Assembly: GCA_028641055.1 (NCBI GenBank)
Contig: CM054057.1
Coordinates: forward strand, 397,962,541-398,026,540
DNA length: 64,000 bases
Reading direction: 5' to 3'
Source: Alopecurus myosuroides
Taxonomy: Eukaryota > Streptophyta > Magnoliopsida > Poales > Poaceae
Below, one piece after another: positions 11,332 through 21,180 of this stretch. Each line of letters begins with the position of its first letter. Within the stretch, counting starts at the first letter, position 1. The notes under the pieces are model-generated. The model saw only the letters and a list, made by a program, of their open reading frames with translations. It was not told where the DNA came from and did not search any database. The position numbers were made by a program, and so were the translations under genes.

Positions 11332-12297
11332 TCATCCTTCCCCCCTTGAAAAGGCGTCGACCTCGACGCAGCAAGATCATCTCCAAAGTATGGTGTCAAA
11401 TCAGCCACATTAAAAGAATTACTAACACCAAACTCATCAGCTGGGAGGTCTATCTTGTATGCATTATCATTGATTCTTGAAATCACTTTATATGGACCAG
11501 CACCTCTAGGCATCAACTTGGATTTGCACAATTTGGGGAACCTATACTTGCGAAAATGAGCCCACACCATATATCCTGGCCGAAATATCACCTCTTTCCT
11601 CTTCTTGTTAACTCTTTCAGCCACATGTATTCCCTTATTATCTATTGCTTCTTTTGTTTTCTCATGGATTTTCTCACAAAATCAGCTTTTTCATGCCTCC
11701 GTGTTTAATCTCTCTTGTATAGGAAGTGTCAGCAAATCAAGTGGTGTTATTAGTTTGAAACCATACACCACCTCAAATGGGCATAATTGAGTAGTGGAGT
11801 GCACAACCATATTATAAGCAAACTCAACATGGGGCAAGCACTCTTCCCTTTCCCGCAGATTTTTCTTGATCATGGCTCACATCAATATAGATAATGTGTG
11901 ATTCACCACCTCCGTTTTTCCATCAGTTTGCGGGTGACAAGTAGTAGAAAACAACAACTTTGTCCCCAGCTTCCCCCATAGTGTCTTCCAGAAATAGCTC
12001 ATAAACTTCACACCAATGGAGTAAACAAGTGCATCTTCCATGTGTTCCCCCATGCTTGGTTGCTCCTCTCCCTCCATAATGCTTGTGTTATCAATAAACC
12101 TAATCATACACAAGTGCATAGATTTAGGTAGTATAAAATTCTCACAATTATAAACATCATATTCTACTATGAGTGAATTCACTTGTTGTTCTAATAGCTT
12201 GGTCCTTGATCTTGTCACTGAGCCAAGTCTCACTCCATTATCTTGAGCAGCAACTTTATCATGTGTAACAATAACTGAAGACCTAGGGATGTCCTCA
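11332..12297 (-). mobile_element. Element F3, truncated tandem copy of family F
   Basis: Read on the minus strand: a 5' LTR fragment (12297 to about 12032), a short junction near 12013-12031, then integrase sequence from about 12012 to 11332, ending at the polypurine tract of the shared LTR. Integrase blocks [19 protein letters not shown] and [19 protein letters not shown] can be read, with frameshifts. Everything from PBS to the integrase core is missing. The LTR begins at 12297 and directly borders element A, so this marks the family F insertion boundary in A. Confidence 0.75.
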
Positions 12298-12316
12298 TCT
12301 CTTATCCTTCGTGCAG

Positions 12317-12490
12317 GTTTGGAATCATTCCTTGAACTTCAATTCTATCGCGCGACTGCCTTCTTCGCAAGGAGACTCAGTGGATTTTGGGCCCCATTAC
12401 GAAGCGGTCCGAGTTGCGGCCGAGCGCATTGTCTCGCTAACGGCGGCTGAGACGGAGCGATTACTCCGACAGCGTGCGACTCACCATTAG
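12317..12490 (+). pseudogene. Antisense ORF tail downstream of A's pol
   Basis: On the strand opposite to A's genes, 57 codons end at TAG 12488-12490. The stretch looks like real coding sequence: it includes FGPHYEAVRVAAERIVSL and an amphipathic Ala/Glu/Arg-rich end, TAAETERLLRQRATHH. It is preceded by TATCCTTCGTGCAG, a good splice-acceptor pattern, so this may be the last exon of a spliced gene. Antisense ORFs between pol and the 3' LTR have been described in some Tat elements; this could be one. The rest was lost at the junction at 12297. No function can be assigned. Confidence 0.5.
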
Positions 12491-12504
12491 TATACTTTGC
12501 GCAT

Positions 12505-12563
12505 TTGTAAATTTTAAGGCGTGTATACCTTGTAGTTGTACATTTTAAGGTGTGTATACCTTG
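12505..12563 (+). repeat. Short tandem repeat after the antisense ORF
   Basis: Two copies of a unit of about 29 bp, containing TTTTAAGG and TGTATACCTTG, follow the antisense stop codon. They lie in what would be its 3' untranslated region. Confidence 0.65.
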
Positions 12564-12739
12564 TTTTTGTAAGATGAGTAGGCCCTGTAAATTGGTAAGT
12601 ATGTTTTGTATACACTATTGTTTGGTTATGCTAGTTCGGCGTAGCCCCCGTGTGTTGGGGTGAGGCCTTTTTTGCATGTTGCATGATAATTGTTTTCTAA
12701 ACAATGTAATGAATGGTCGAAGTTTCTTCACCTTAATGG

Positions 12740-13703
12740 CTGAAAAGCCATGTGTTTGCTCGAGTTACACTTGTGGCTGGAAGAGCCCTATTTTCAAAAG
12801 GAAAAAGGGAAAACTCCTAGGGATAGAATTTGCGTGCGCAACATTCCAAGGGTTCGAGTAGATGATGCCTCTCTCTCGGTCCTTCAGTCGATAGGCGCCT
12901 CTTGTGATTACTTCATGTATTATGTAGGGTACCTCCCCAGGGGGGGATAGCTTGTGGTGGCTTTCTTGCTTGAGTCGCAAGACCAGGTCTCCTTGTATGA
13001 AGGATCTGCTGCGAACTCGGCGGCTATGGTAGTTGCATAGGGTCTGCTGTTAGATGGCCAATCTGGCGTGAGCAACGTCCCGTGCTTCGTCATGTGCGTC
13101 CATGTCTTAGGCGAGTGCTGCGTTGGAAGCTTCTTCACTGTAGGCGACGACTCTTGGCGCGCTGAACCGAATATCTTCGGGAAGGACTGCTTCTGCGTCG
13201 TAGACCATGAAAAATGGAGTGAACTTTGTCGATCGGTTTGGAGTTGTTCTTAGGCTCTGTAGTACTGATGGTAGTTCCTCTTCCTAGTGACCGAACGTGC
13301 TATCCAGACGCGTCCATAGGAGTTTCTTGAGTCCATCCAAAACTAATCCGTTGGATCTTTCGACTAGACCATTAGTCTGTGGATGTACTACCGATCCGTA
13401 GCTCAGTGTTATTCCCTTTTCCTTGCAGTTTGCCTGAGTTTCTTTAGAAGTTAGACCCGTTGTTTGTGATGATATTGTGAGAAACACCGAATCGGCAGAC
13501 GATGGAGTCAAGGAATTTCACAACGCATTTGGCGGCTCGAGATGTGACTGGGACAACTTCTATCCACTTGGTGAAGTTGTCGACTGCTACCAGCAAATGG
13601 GTGTATCCTCCTGGTGTGTCCTTGCGGACTGGTTCACCATGTCGAGCCCCCATTGGGAAAAGGTCCAAGACAAGGGGATCATGTTTAGTTCTATTGCTGG
13701 AAT
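12740..13703 (-). pseudogene. int: A integrase core and C-terminus, decayed
   Basis: This is the 3' part of A's integrase, cut off from its zinc domain by element B. The catalytic core starts with WGLDMV (first Asp) near 13640, continues with FTKWIEVVPVTSRAAKCVVKF, then HNIITNNGSNF where the second catalytic Asp (usually TDNG) is Asn, and QTNGLVERSNG with the glutamate. A frameshift lies just after the first Asp and another after NGSNF. The C-terminal module with YIIHEVITRGAYRLKD is at about 12860-12960. With a lost catalytic residue and broken frames it cannot be functional. Confidence 0.8.
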
Positions 13704-13708
13704 GTGTG
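13704..13708. other. Left TSD of element B (GTGTG)
   Basis: GTGTG precedes the LTR start TGTTGACA and is repeated at 52437-52441 after the LTR end TGTCAACA. Confidence 0.9.
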
Positions 13709-14044
13709 TGTTGACACACGAACACGTCACGTGTAGCCTCGGCGTCTAGCACGATACACAAGACACGTCGCCGAAGGAGGCTCGCCAGAAGCGCGATACG
13801 CAAGAAAATCCGGCGGGCGCTTTGAGGACCCGAAACCCCACACGGCCGGGAGAGACCCCGTTTGGACGCGCGGCGGTGATGGGCCGCCCTAGGTCGGTTC
13901 GCCCTTCCCAAGGCTTTCGTAGATCAAAACTCTCCTGCACGAAGAACACCGACGAACGAAGAAGAAGATTACTAGGGTTAGGGATGAAGTTTGTAGATGG
14001 GTTTTTGTAATTGTGTGTTGTTATTCAATCGACCGTCACCCCTC

Positions 14045-14055
14045 ATTTATATAAG
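14045..14055 (-). promoter_or_regulatory. Putative TATA box of B LTR
   Basis: The minus strand reads CTTATATAAATG. The equivalent site in the 5' LTR at 51470-51478 (CTTATATACATA) is slightly changed. Position within the LTR, well downstream of the repeat-rich U3, fits a transcription start for the element. Confidence 0.5.
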
Positions 14056-14550
14056 AGGCGGCTGGACTTCCCATGCAAGTAAAAGGCTTGGATTCACATC
14101 CAAAAGGCCTAATTTGCATCCAATTCGGATGTTTGACTCAAACCTTCTAAAACTATTCGGTCTGAAAACTGGCTGCACCTTGCGGGTCGTTTTCGAGTCA
14201 GTTAACAAGCTCAAATAGAAATAAGTAGAAGACAAAGTTGTTCGTCTCGAAAATACGAAGAAATTTTATGTTTTATGATTTTTCATCTCACATCATCTTG
14301 AAGTCTTAATTGTATCTGCACTAAAACGTGTTTGAATCAAATCCGAATCTGTCAATTCTGACCCGTCCATATTTTCCAGATTCGGGGTAGTAAATGACCT
14401 CAGATCAAAATCTCGTAGAAGACAAAGTTGTTCGTCTCAAAAAAACGAAGAATTTTAATTTGATGAATTTTTTCATATGAAACCTCCTGATACGTCTTAT
14501 GGTCTCGTCAACATCAGAATATTTCCCAAGCCGCGATTTCTGAGACCACT

Positions 14551-14962
14551 TAGGACATGTCCTATGTCGTGTCAGTTTTGAACTGAAAACTGCGAGCATA
14601 TCATTTTGCGGGACATTTTCGAGACTCTAAACGACCTCAGATGAAAATCCCGTAGAAGAAAAAGTTATTTTTCTCGAAAAGACGAAGAACTTTCATTTGA
14701 TGTGTTTTTTCATCCGATGCCTCGTGTTATGTTTTTTGACCTTGCTAAGATCGTAATTTTCCAATGCTACGAACGCACCGCTGAGACTACCTAGGACATG
14801 TCCTAGGTCGTGCCTATTTTGGCCTGATAATTCTGAGCTGGCCTAGGACATGTCCTATATGTGTCTGTTTTGTCCTTTGAATGTCTAAGCCAATCTAGGA
14901 CATGTCCTTGGTTGCAACTGTTTTGTCTTTTGAAAGTCTGAGCCGAACTAGGACATGTCCTA
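14551..14962. repeat. Palindrome array (GGACATGTCC) in B U3
   Basis: Five copies of the core AGGACATGTCCT occur at about 14552, 14792, 14845, 14897 and 14950. The second is extended to a perfect 20-bp palindrome, ACCTAGGACATGTCCTAGGT (14789-14808). The last four are spaced 52-53 bp, forming a short tandem repeat. The partner LTR has the same set at about 51975, 52214, 52267, 52320 and 52373, two of them with point changes. They sit upstream of the putative TATA box, where enhancers would be expected. Confidence 0.8.
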
Positions 14963-15013
14963 TGTTGCAGTTATTTTTGAATAAAAAGATAAAGACGAAA
15001 TTAGTTGTCAACA

Positions 15014-15033
15014 TATGCCCCCCTGTTTTTTGG
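15014..15033 (-). other. B polypurine tract
   Basis: The complement reads AAAAACAGGGGGGCATA immediately before the LTR start, a standard second-strand primer. Confidence 0.7.
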
Positions 15034-16291
15034 CAAAACTAGAGTGCCAAAAAAGAACTTGCACTAATTTTGTTCTAAGGACGATATCAACACTCCATCG
15101 GCCATATGTTCTTAGGGCGATAGTAATATATCGGCCATACGTGTGTTTTAGCCTTGTTGCCACACACTCGGGTAGAATTTCTTTAAGTATCTCCCATTGA
15201 GAGCTCGAGACATTGTATTCCCCTCTATAGATTCCACCAAATACGAATTTCTGGGGACCACTCTTGTAATCTTGAAAGGACCTTCCCAACTTGGAGACCA
15301 TTTGCCAAATTTTCTATCTTTGGATCCAATTGGCAGAATTACCTTTCACACGAGATCACCAACTTGAAATCTCTTCAATTTCACTTTCTTATTGTAGGCT
15401 CTTGCTACCCTTAATTTATCTTTCTCTATGTCTTTCAAAGCAATCAAACGTTTATCGATGACTTCATCAATATTATCCATCATTAAACTATGAAAATCAA
15501 CCGCTGACAAATCATTTTGCTTGGCAAATCTCAAAGCAGCCATATTTACCTCTACGGGTAAAAACGGCTTCTTGTTCATATACTAACTCGTATGGAGTTA
15601 CCTTTGTTACGACGTGCCTTGAGATCCTGTGTGCCCACAAAGCCTCGGATAAAACTTCATACCATCTCCTCGGATGATCTTCAATCTTCTTCTTGATAAG
15701 ATTGATCAATATTTTATTGCTAGACTCAGCTTGTCCATTGGCTTGGGCATAGTATGGAGATGAATTGAGCATCTTTATTTTATAGGATTCTGCAAACTCT
15801 TTCACTTCCTTTGCCATAAATGATGTACCATGATCCATAGTCAAAGTATGCGGAATACCGAATCTTTGTATAATATGCTCACTTATGAATTTGATTACCT
15901 CCTTGTGGGTCATATTTCTGAGTGGTACTGCTTCAGACCACTTGGTGAAATAATCGGTGGCCACCAACACGAACCGATGCCCTTTTGAAGAAGCGGGATG
16001 AATCATATCAATGAAATCCAATCCCCAACCTCTGAATGGCCACTGCTTGATAATAGGATTTAACATTGCAGCAGGAGCCAACTGAATGTCACTAAACTTC
16101 TGACAAGCCTCACACCCCTTATAATACCTGAAGCAATCATTAATCATTGTCGGCCAATAAAATTCTGCGCGTTGTAATAACCACTTCATCTTGTGTGCCG
16201 ACTGATGTGTGCCACATATGCATCCATTTACCTCTCCCATAGCAACTCTCGCTTGGTCCTCATCCAAGCACTTCAGAAGAATATCGTCCAC
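15034..16291 (-). pseudogene. int: B integrase, mostly open
   Basis: The main open block is 15512-16291 (259 codons). The zinc module has H29, H33, C60 and C63 (THQSAHKM then CEACQKF). The catalytic residues D92 (GLDFIDM), D153 (TMDHGTSF) and E189 (NGQAESSNK) keep the 35-residue spacing. A frameshift near 15560-15580 moves the C-terminal part into 15346-15579 (KRFQVGDLV) and another shift leads into a GPFKI-type segment at about 15180-15300. The catalytic core itself looks intact, but the polyprotein is broken here and upstream by element C. Confidence 0.8.
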
Positions 16292-16507
16292 TGTTCGGTG
16301 AGATAGAAATTATATCTAGACATTTATCCAGATAAACATTAAGCGATTCGCCGTTGCATTGGAAAACCTTGTTAACCTGTTGTACTATTAGCAACGAATC
16401 ACCAAAAGCCTCAATATGTCTAGCACCTATAGCAACTAAAATCTCTAGCCCAAATAATAAAGCTTCATATTAGGCTTGATTCTTTGTGGAAAAATATTCT
16501 AAACGGC
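16292..16507 (-). pseudogene. B second RNase H, C-terminal part
   Basis: Between element C and the integrase the minus strand encodes YEALLFGLEILVAIGARHI and VQQVNKVFQCNGES, the end of the archaeal-type RNase H whose first half is at 45698-45800. An in-frame TAA/TAG-like stop lies at about 16470. Element C therefore splits this domain. Confidence 0.7.
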
Positions 16508-16512
16508 ATGAG
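16508..16512. other. Left TSD of element C (ATGAG)
   Basis: ATGAG precedes TGTAGAGG and recurs at 45693-45697 directly after GGTGTGACA. Confidence 0.9.
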
Positions 16513-16786
16513 TGTAGAGGCCCCAAACCGGAAGGTCCAGAACCCCTCATATGCATACATTCACGATCCCAGGAAGATCAGTCGTGAACAACATACGAAA
16601 GTGGTACACAGATACAATATCCATTACACGAATAAAAGCAGTCTTACAAGCCAATGGTCACATGACCAAGTCTTTATTCACTGCCACGCAGGGCAGGCAA
16701 AGTCTTACAACAACTAAACAACGGAAAATAAACGTAGATAGCCCATGTCAAGCTTTCACCAACAGGCTGCTGACCGGGAGCCGGGC

Positions 16787-16921
16787 CTAGTTCGCGTAGT
16801 CGTCGGAATAGTACTCCTCCTCGTATTCCTCCTCAGGTGGTACCTCCTCAAAGTCTGGCAAGTATATACCAGGGGCGAAACCAAATGAGTACGTTTGAAT
16901 GTACTCAACAAGACATCCTTT
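16787..16921 (-). CDS. Acidic short ORF inside C LTR
   Basis: On the element's sense strand, 44 codons end at TAG (16787-16789). The tail is strikingly acidic and tyrosine-rich: FEEVPPEEEYEEEYYSDD. The copy in the 5' LTR (about 41298-41432) is the same. No ATG starts it; a TAA lies just upstream and CTTGCCAG could be a splice acceptor, so it may be a terminal exon. A comparable acidic end occurs inside the D LTR (28543-28607), also a few hundred bases before the LTR end. I do not recognise a family, and chance coding cannot be excluded. Confidence 0.4.
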   Translation of the reverse strand, partial: KGCLVEYIQTYSFGFAPGIYLPDFEEVPPEEEYEEEYYSDDYAN

Positions 16922-19900
16922 ATACACTTACAAATGCATCATGCTTATATGGTAGATAGGTAGGCCATACATAGGGCTTGCTACCAATGATGTTCATGTA
17001 AGATGACATCATGGTTGCAGTCATATTAATCTATATCTTTGTTGAAGAAGATACTTCAGAAGAAAATTAAATAGTTTTCTTTCTCTTTTCGATATCTCAT
17101 GTACAAGAGGTTTTGTAAAACTTGTTTTACAGAAGAAAGTTTTTTTTTCTTTGCAAAACTTCTTGGAACAACATGTCCAAACTTCATTGGTACCTTCCGG
17201 GTACAACACTTCTGTTTTGAAAACATCTTTTGAAAACTCAGCACAATGCTAGCTACATGGCCTTTCAACTGCCCATATCCGAGGGCTCGGCTATTCTGAA
17301 TAGTTTTACTCTGCAGAGGTGGTACACATTCCACTAGATCCAAAACTTTGCCATAGACCACCCATGGATCGACACAGCGATATGCAAGCACCAGAGAGTT
17401 GATCCTAACTGTCCACTCTGACACAAGCTAGTATATGCTTATTCCTTCAGGTGGGTTGTCTCCCCGGCATCAGGTCCCGCCTTGCCTAGTCGGGAGGCGC
17501 AGCTGTCGCATCCGGAGGGAAAATTAATCCCACACTGTGTATGTCCCGTTTCTCCCTCCTGGCGACACTTCGGTTCGGAGAATCAGCTCCTCTATAGCAC
17601 CTTGGAATAAAACATACACTAACAAGTTCAAGCATCTAGATAGGCCCCATACCCATATAGGGGTAGAGTGGCAGTACATCTTGGTTGTCCAGTGAAGACT
17701 AGGGTATGTGCCTTTTCTAAACATTTGAAAACACCTTCACAGTTTTTCCTTCGGTGAACAAGGTCCCGCCTTTCCACCATAACCTCCTCGTAGATCCATC
17801 TTTGTTTTGCAAAAGCACATTTTAAGGTTGTCCACTTAGGGACTCAAGATTATTGTTTGAGACGGTATTTATATACCTTATGGTGGCTAAGGGCTTGGTA
17901 ACACCAAGTTGACTAATGGCAAGTGATATATAATATATATATAGTAGTAGTAATAGTATCCACTCAATAAAATAGTTTTAGCAAACAAGTTTTGAAAACT
18001 TCAGAAGTGTTTGAATGCATAAAGATATTCAGAATATAACAGAAAGCTTTAAGGATGGCTTGCCTTGGAGGTACTGAGGATCCGGGTCTTTCTCGCAACA
18101 AGAATGGTAGTAGTACCCTCCTGTCCCGACTATTTCCTCGTCGTTTTCTATCGTCGTAAAAACAAAACAAAGCATCCTATCAGAACCTTACCAACCAACA
18201 CCTTGACTCATACACCACATACAGCAAGCAAAAACACTCACAAAAATAATATACATGCTCCTAAAATAACTCCACACAAATATGCATTAATAACAATAAT
18301 AATATGCACTACTACTACCACAACTACTATAGTTGAGCTAGTTTATTTTTCAACCAAATGGTATGGAACCAGTGGGTGTTCCACTAGGTTTTCCATGCCA
18401 TTTGAGAGGTGTTATGCCTCTGGTCCATCTTATATAAACAAAATAATTCATAGTGCAAAAATGCAACTAGCCATTCTAGTGTAAACCATTAACACTAGCA
18501 ATAATAATCAAACCTATGCATGCATTTCTAAAATACTCAAAGTAGCTTACATAGAAGGAAACAAGTAAATAACAGTACCAAAATGGTACTGGATCCAAGT
18601 AAAAGCATTCCTATAACTAGGATAAAAATCTAGCAAAACATTCCAACACAAGTATTTCATGAAATAAATCTAGAGATTTCTACTATGCTCATTTTAGTGC
18701 TCAAACAAATACTAAACATGCATGGATTTTTATCATGGACTCTCTGTGAGTAAAACTATCTAAGAACACTCAACATATCACTTATACATCCTAGAAAACA
18801 GATTGGCATAATCAATCAATGATTTACAAAACAAAACTATCCCTTTTATTTCTAACAGAAACATGCATTTTCTTAGATCTGTCACCAAATTAATTCTAGA
18901 GCTCAAAAATTTACACAAATATAGGAATACATAGATCTATCCAATATCTAACAGATCCAAATGGATTTACCTCAAAAAGTGCTATAAAATAAATCCTAAA
19001 ATTCGTAGAACATGCTACTGGTGTTTTACCAAAATGGATACCATTTCAAAATGGTAGCTCACCTTGGGGTGAGGTCAAGCCCTACTGGTAGATCTAGTCA
19101 AGATCTACTCTAGGAATTTTAGTTTGCTCATTTTAGACATTCCATCAAAAAGGTATGCCCTAAACAATCTCACTGACAGTCCTCAGTTCATGATTTTTCA
19201 TTTGTTCATCGTTCATCCAAAACCAGATCTGCTTGTTGCCATCGTTCAAGATTTCGTTCAGGTACCTTTGTGAATTTTTGCACATTTTATGGTTGAGCTT
19301 AACATTTTCATTTTCGAATAAAGTAAACAGCCATATTCTGGATAGTTTGAAAAAGAAATAAAAACAGCGCAGTGGGCCTGGCGGCCCGCCTCGCTTCCGC
19401 AACGCGCGGGAACGGGCGTACCGCTTCGCCGTTTAAGCGTGTCCGTAGATCTGGAGATCTACGGCGCACAGCCAGCCTTCCTCTCTCTTCCTCGTTCTAA
19501 AATTTCTCCGGCGAGGTTCACCGAGAACGGCGGCGAGAGATGGACGGAGCTCACCTAGGGGGGTTGCAGGGCCAAGGGAAGAGGTCGGAGAAGTCTCGCG
19601 TGGTCGATGCAGTGTAGATGTACAGCAGCAACGGCGCGAGTTCACTCCAATCAACGGCGACGCGCTCGGGTGCCCCAGCAGCTCCGACGAGGGTTTCGGC
19701 TTCTCTGCAAACGAGGGGAGGTGGCGTGGCTCAGGGTGGGGTTACGGAGGTAGGGGAGTTCGTCTATGGTAATGGTGGAGGCTGCAGTGGTTTGTGGAGG
19801 GTGTATTTTTCCTCGTGTTGCCGCGGTGGCCGCGGGAAAAATCCAGAAATTAGCGCTACCGCGAGCAGCTCGGAGACATTGGGGGGGTTGGGGAGTGACA

Positions 19901-19946
19901 GTGAGTCGAGGGGGAGATGGTGCACTGGGTTTGAGGCTTGGGGGTG

Positions 19947-19957
19947 GTTTATATAGA
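19947..19957 (-). promoter_or_regulatory. Putative TATA box of C LTR
   Basis: The minus strand reads CTCTATATAAACCACC, followed by a GC-rich leader typical of grass transcripts. The same site is in the 5' LTR at about 44502-44512. Confidence 0.6.
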
Positions 19958-21135
19958 GCTGGCGACGGTGGCGCACACTCGGGCGTGTCCGTGTGCCCGC
20001 GGCGAGCTCGTACACGCTCTGGCACGGCCAGGGTTGCTTTCTCCGGGCCCGTGGGAGGTTCCAACGCGACGAGGTGTGCTCGACGACCACTTGCATCGTG
20101 CCAGGGCGCGGATTGCACGGGAGAACGCCACTGTGGCTCGGGATAGGGAGCAGCCTGTCAGGCGCCCATCCCTCCCTCCCGTTTCTCTCCTCTCTGAAGT
20201 CACCTCCCTCTCTCTCATATTAGTCAAACTCATTGCAAGTTGAGGTGCAGAGCAGGGAGTGGTTGGGGCCAGCTTCTAGAAGCCCCAATCCGTGCTCAAA
20301 AAGAACTACTGAGTTAAAGGATATAAGCATTTGAAAAAGGCCCGAGTTCACTGTTTCTGAATCCAAAAATTCAGTTAAAATTTCAGTTACTGAAATTTTG
20401 CTAAGTGTTAAGAAAACAGAGTGGTTAGCTGAAAGTTGGGTTGTTTTTCAGGCTTTTAAAATTATTTAAATTTTATTTTCCAAGCATGGTTCTGTTAAGC
20501 ATCTTTAGTACTTTTCAAAGCAGCAAAAAGATTTAAATTTGAGTAACATTTGCTTGGTGAAAAATAAGTGGAAAAAGTGCTGGTTGGTTGGTTTGCACTG
20601 TTTTCCAAAATGTCACTTTTCTGCCTTATTTTTAGCATAAAACCATCAAGCAAAACATTGTTTTTGTGATTCCATTTTCTCAACTAGGTCATCCAAAATG
20701 TAGTATATATATTCAAGGACACATTGTTGACTTAAAATCTCACAATGTGGAATTTTATATTATGAAAAACAAGGGTGCAAAACCCTTACTAGGCTTGTTT
20801 TTCAAGCTTGTTTTTATTTGAGAAATTTGTGATTTCACTTTGATTAATTTGTTTTATTAATTCCACTTGACTCAATATTCAAATATAAGTTGTTTTCAAC
20901 ATTGCCGCATGAGTTTTGAGTTAGGGTAACAAGGATTACAAAAATAGAAAAGAATTCAAAGTGATCAGAACCTCAGAAACAAGTGGTTTGTTTTTTAAAA
21001 AAAAGGCTTGCTTGCATAGATAGTCATAGCTCAAATACAACATGAGGGATTACACAAGGACCATAAAAGTTTTTGTTGGCTCTAAAAATGGGATTCCTTG
21101 TGTGAAAACAAGTGTGCTAAAATTGGGGTGTGACA

Positions 21136-21158
21136 GACCTCCCCCCCCCCTTAAAAGA
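21136..21158 (-). other. C polypurine tract
   Basis: The complement shows CTTTTAAGGGGGGGGGGG and AGGTC directly before the LTR start TGTCACACC. Confidence 0.85.
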
Positions 21159-21180
21159 ATCTCGTCCCGAGATTCGCGGG

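Larger units (their letters stand above)
13709..15013 (-). repeat. B 3' LTR
   Basis: The LTR is 1305 bp and its partner is 51131-52436. On the minus strand it starts at 15013. A TATA-like TTATATAAAT lies at about 14045-14055, after a U3 of about 950 bp filled with degenerate tandem repeats. Three units of about 180-240 bp share the core GTAGAAGACAAAGTTGTTC followed by a run ending in CGAAGAA. Confidence 0.9.
16513..21135 (-). repeat. C 3' LTR
   Basis: The LTR is 4623 bp and pairs with 41024-45692, differing at roughly 2-3% of sampled positions. On the minus strand it begins TGTCACACCCC next to the polypurine tract. It holds a TATA-like CTATATAAACC at about 19947-19957, a GC-rich leader (about 19380-19940), a long AT-rich stretch with TA and TAG microsatellites, and a short acidic ORF near its end. 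Confidence 0.92.

Noticed and set aside
14551..14962. p53-type response elements
   Set aside because: GGACATGTCC fits the animal p53 half-site pattern, but plants have no p53; the symmetry is better seen as a site for an unknown plant dimeric factor.
19651..20118. 155-codon frame on the minus strand in the C LTR (also 44206-44673)
   Set aside because: It spans the putative TATA box and starts upstream of it, so a transcript from the LTR would not contain its start; composition explains its length.
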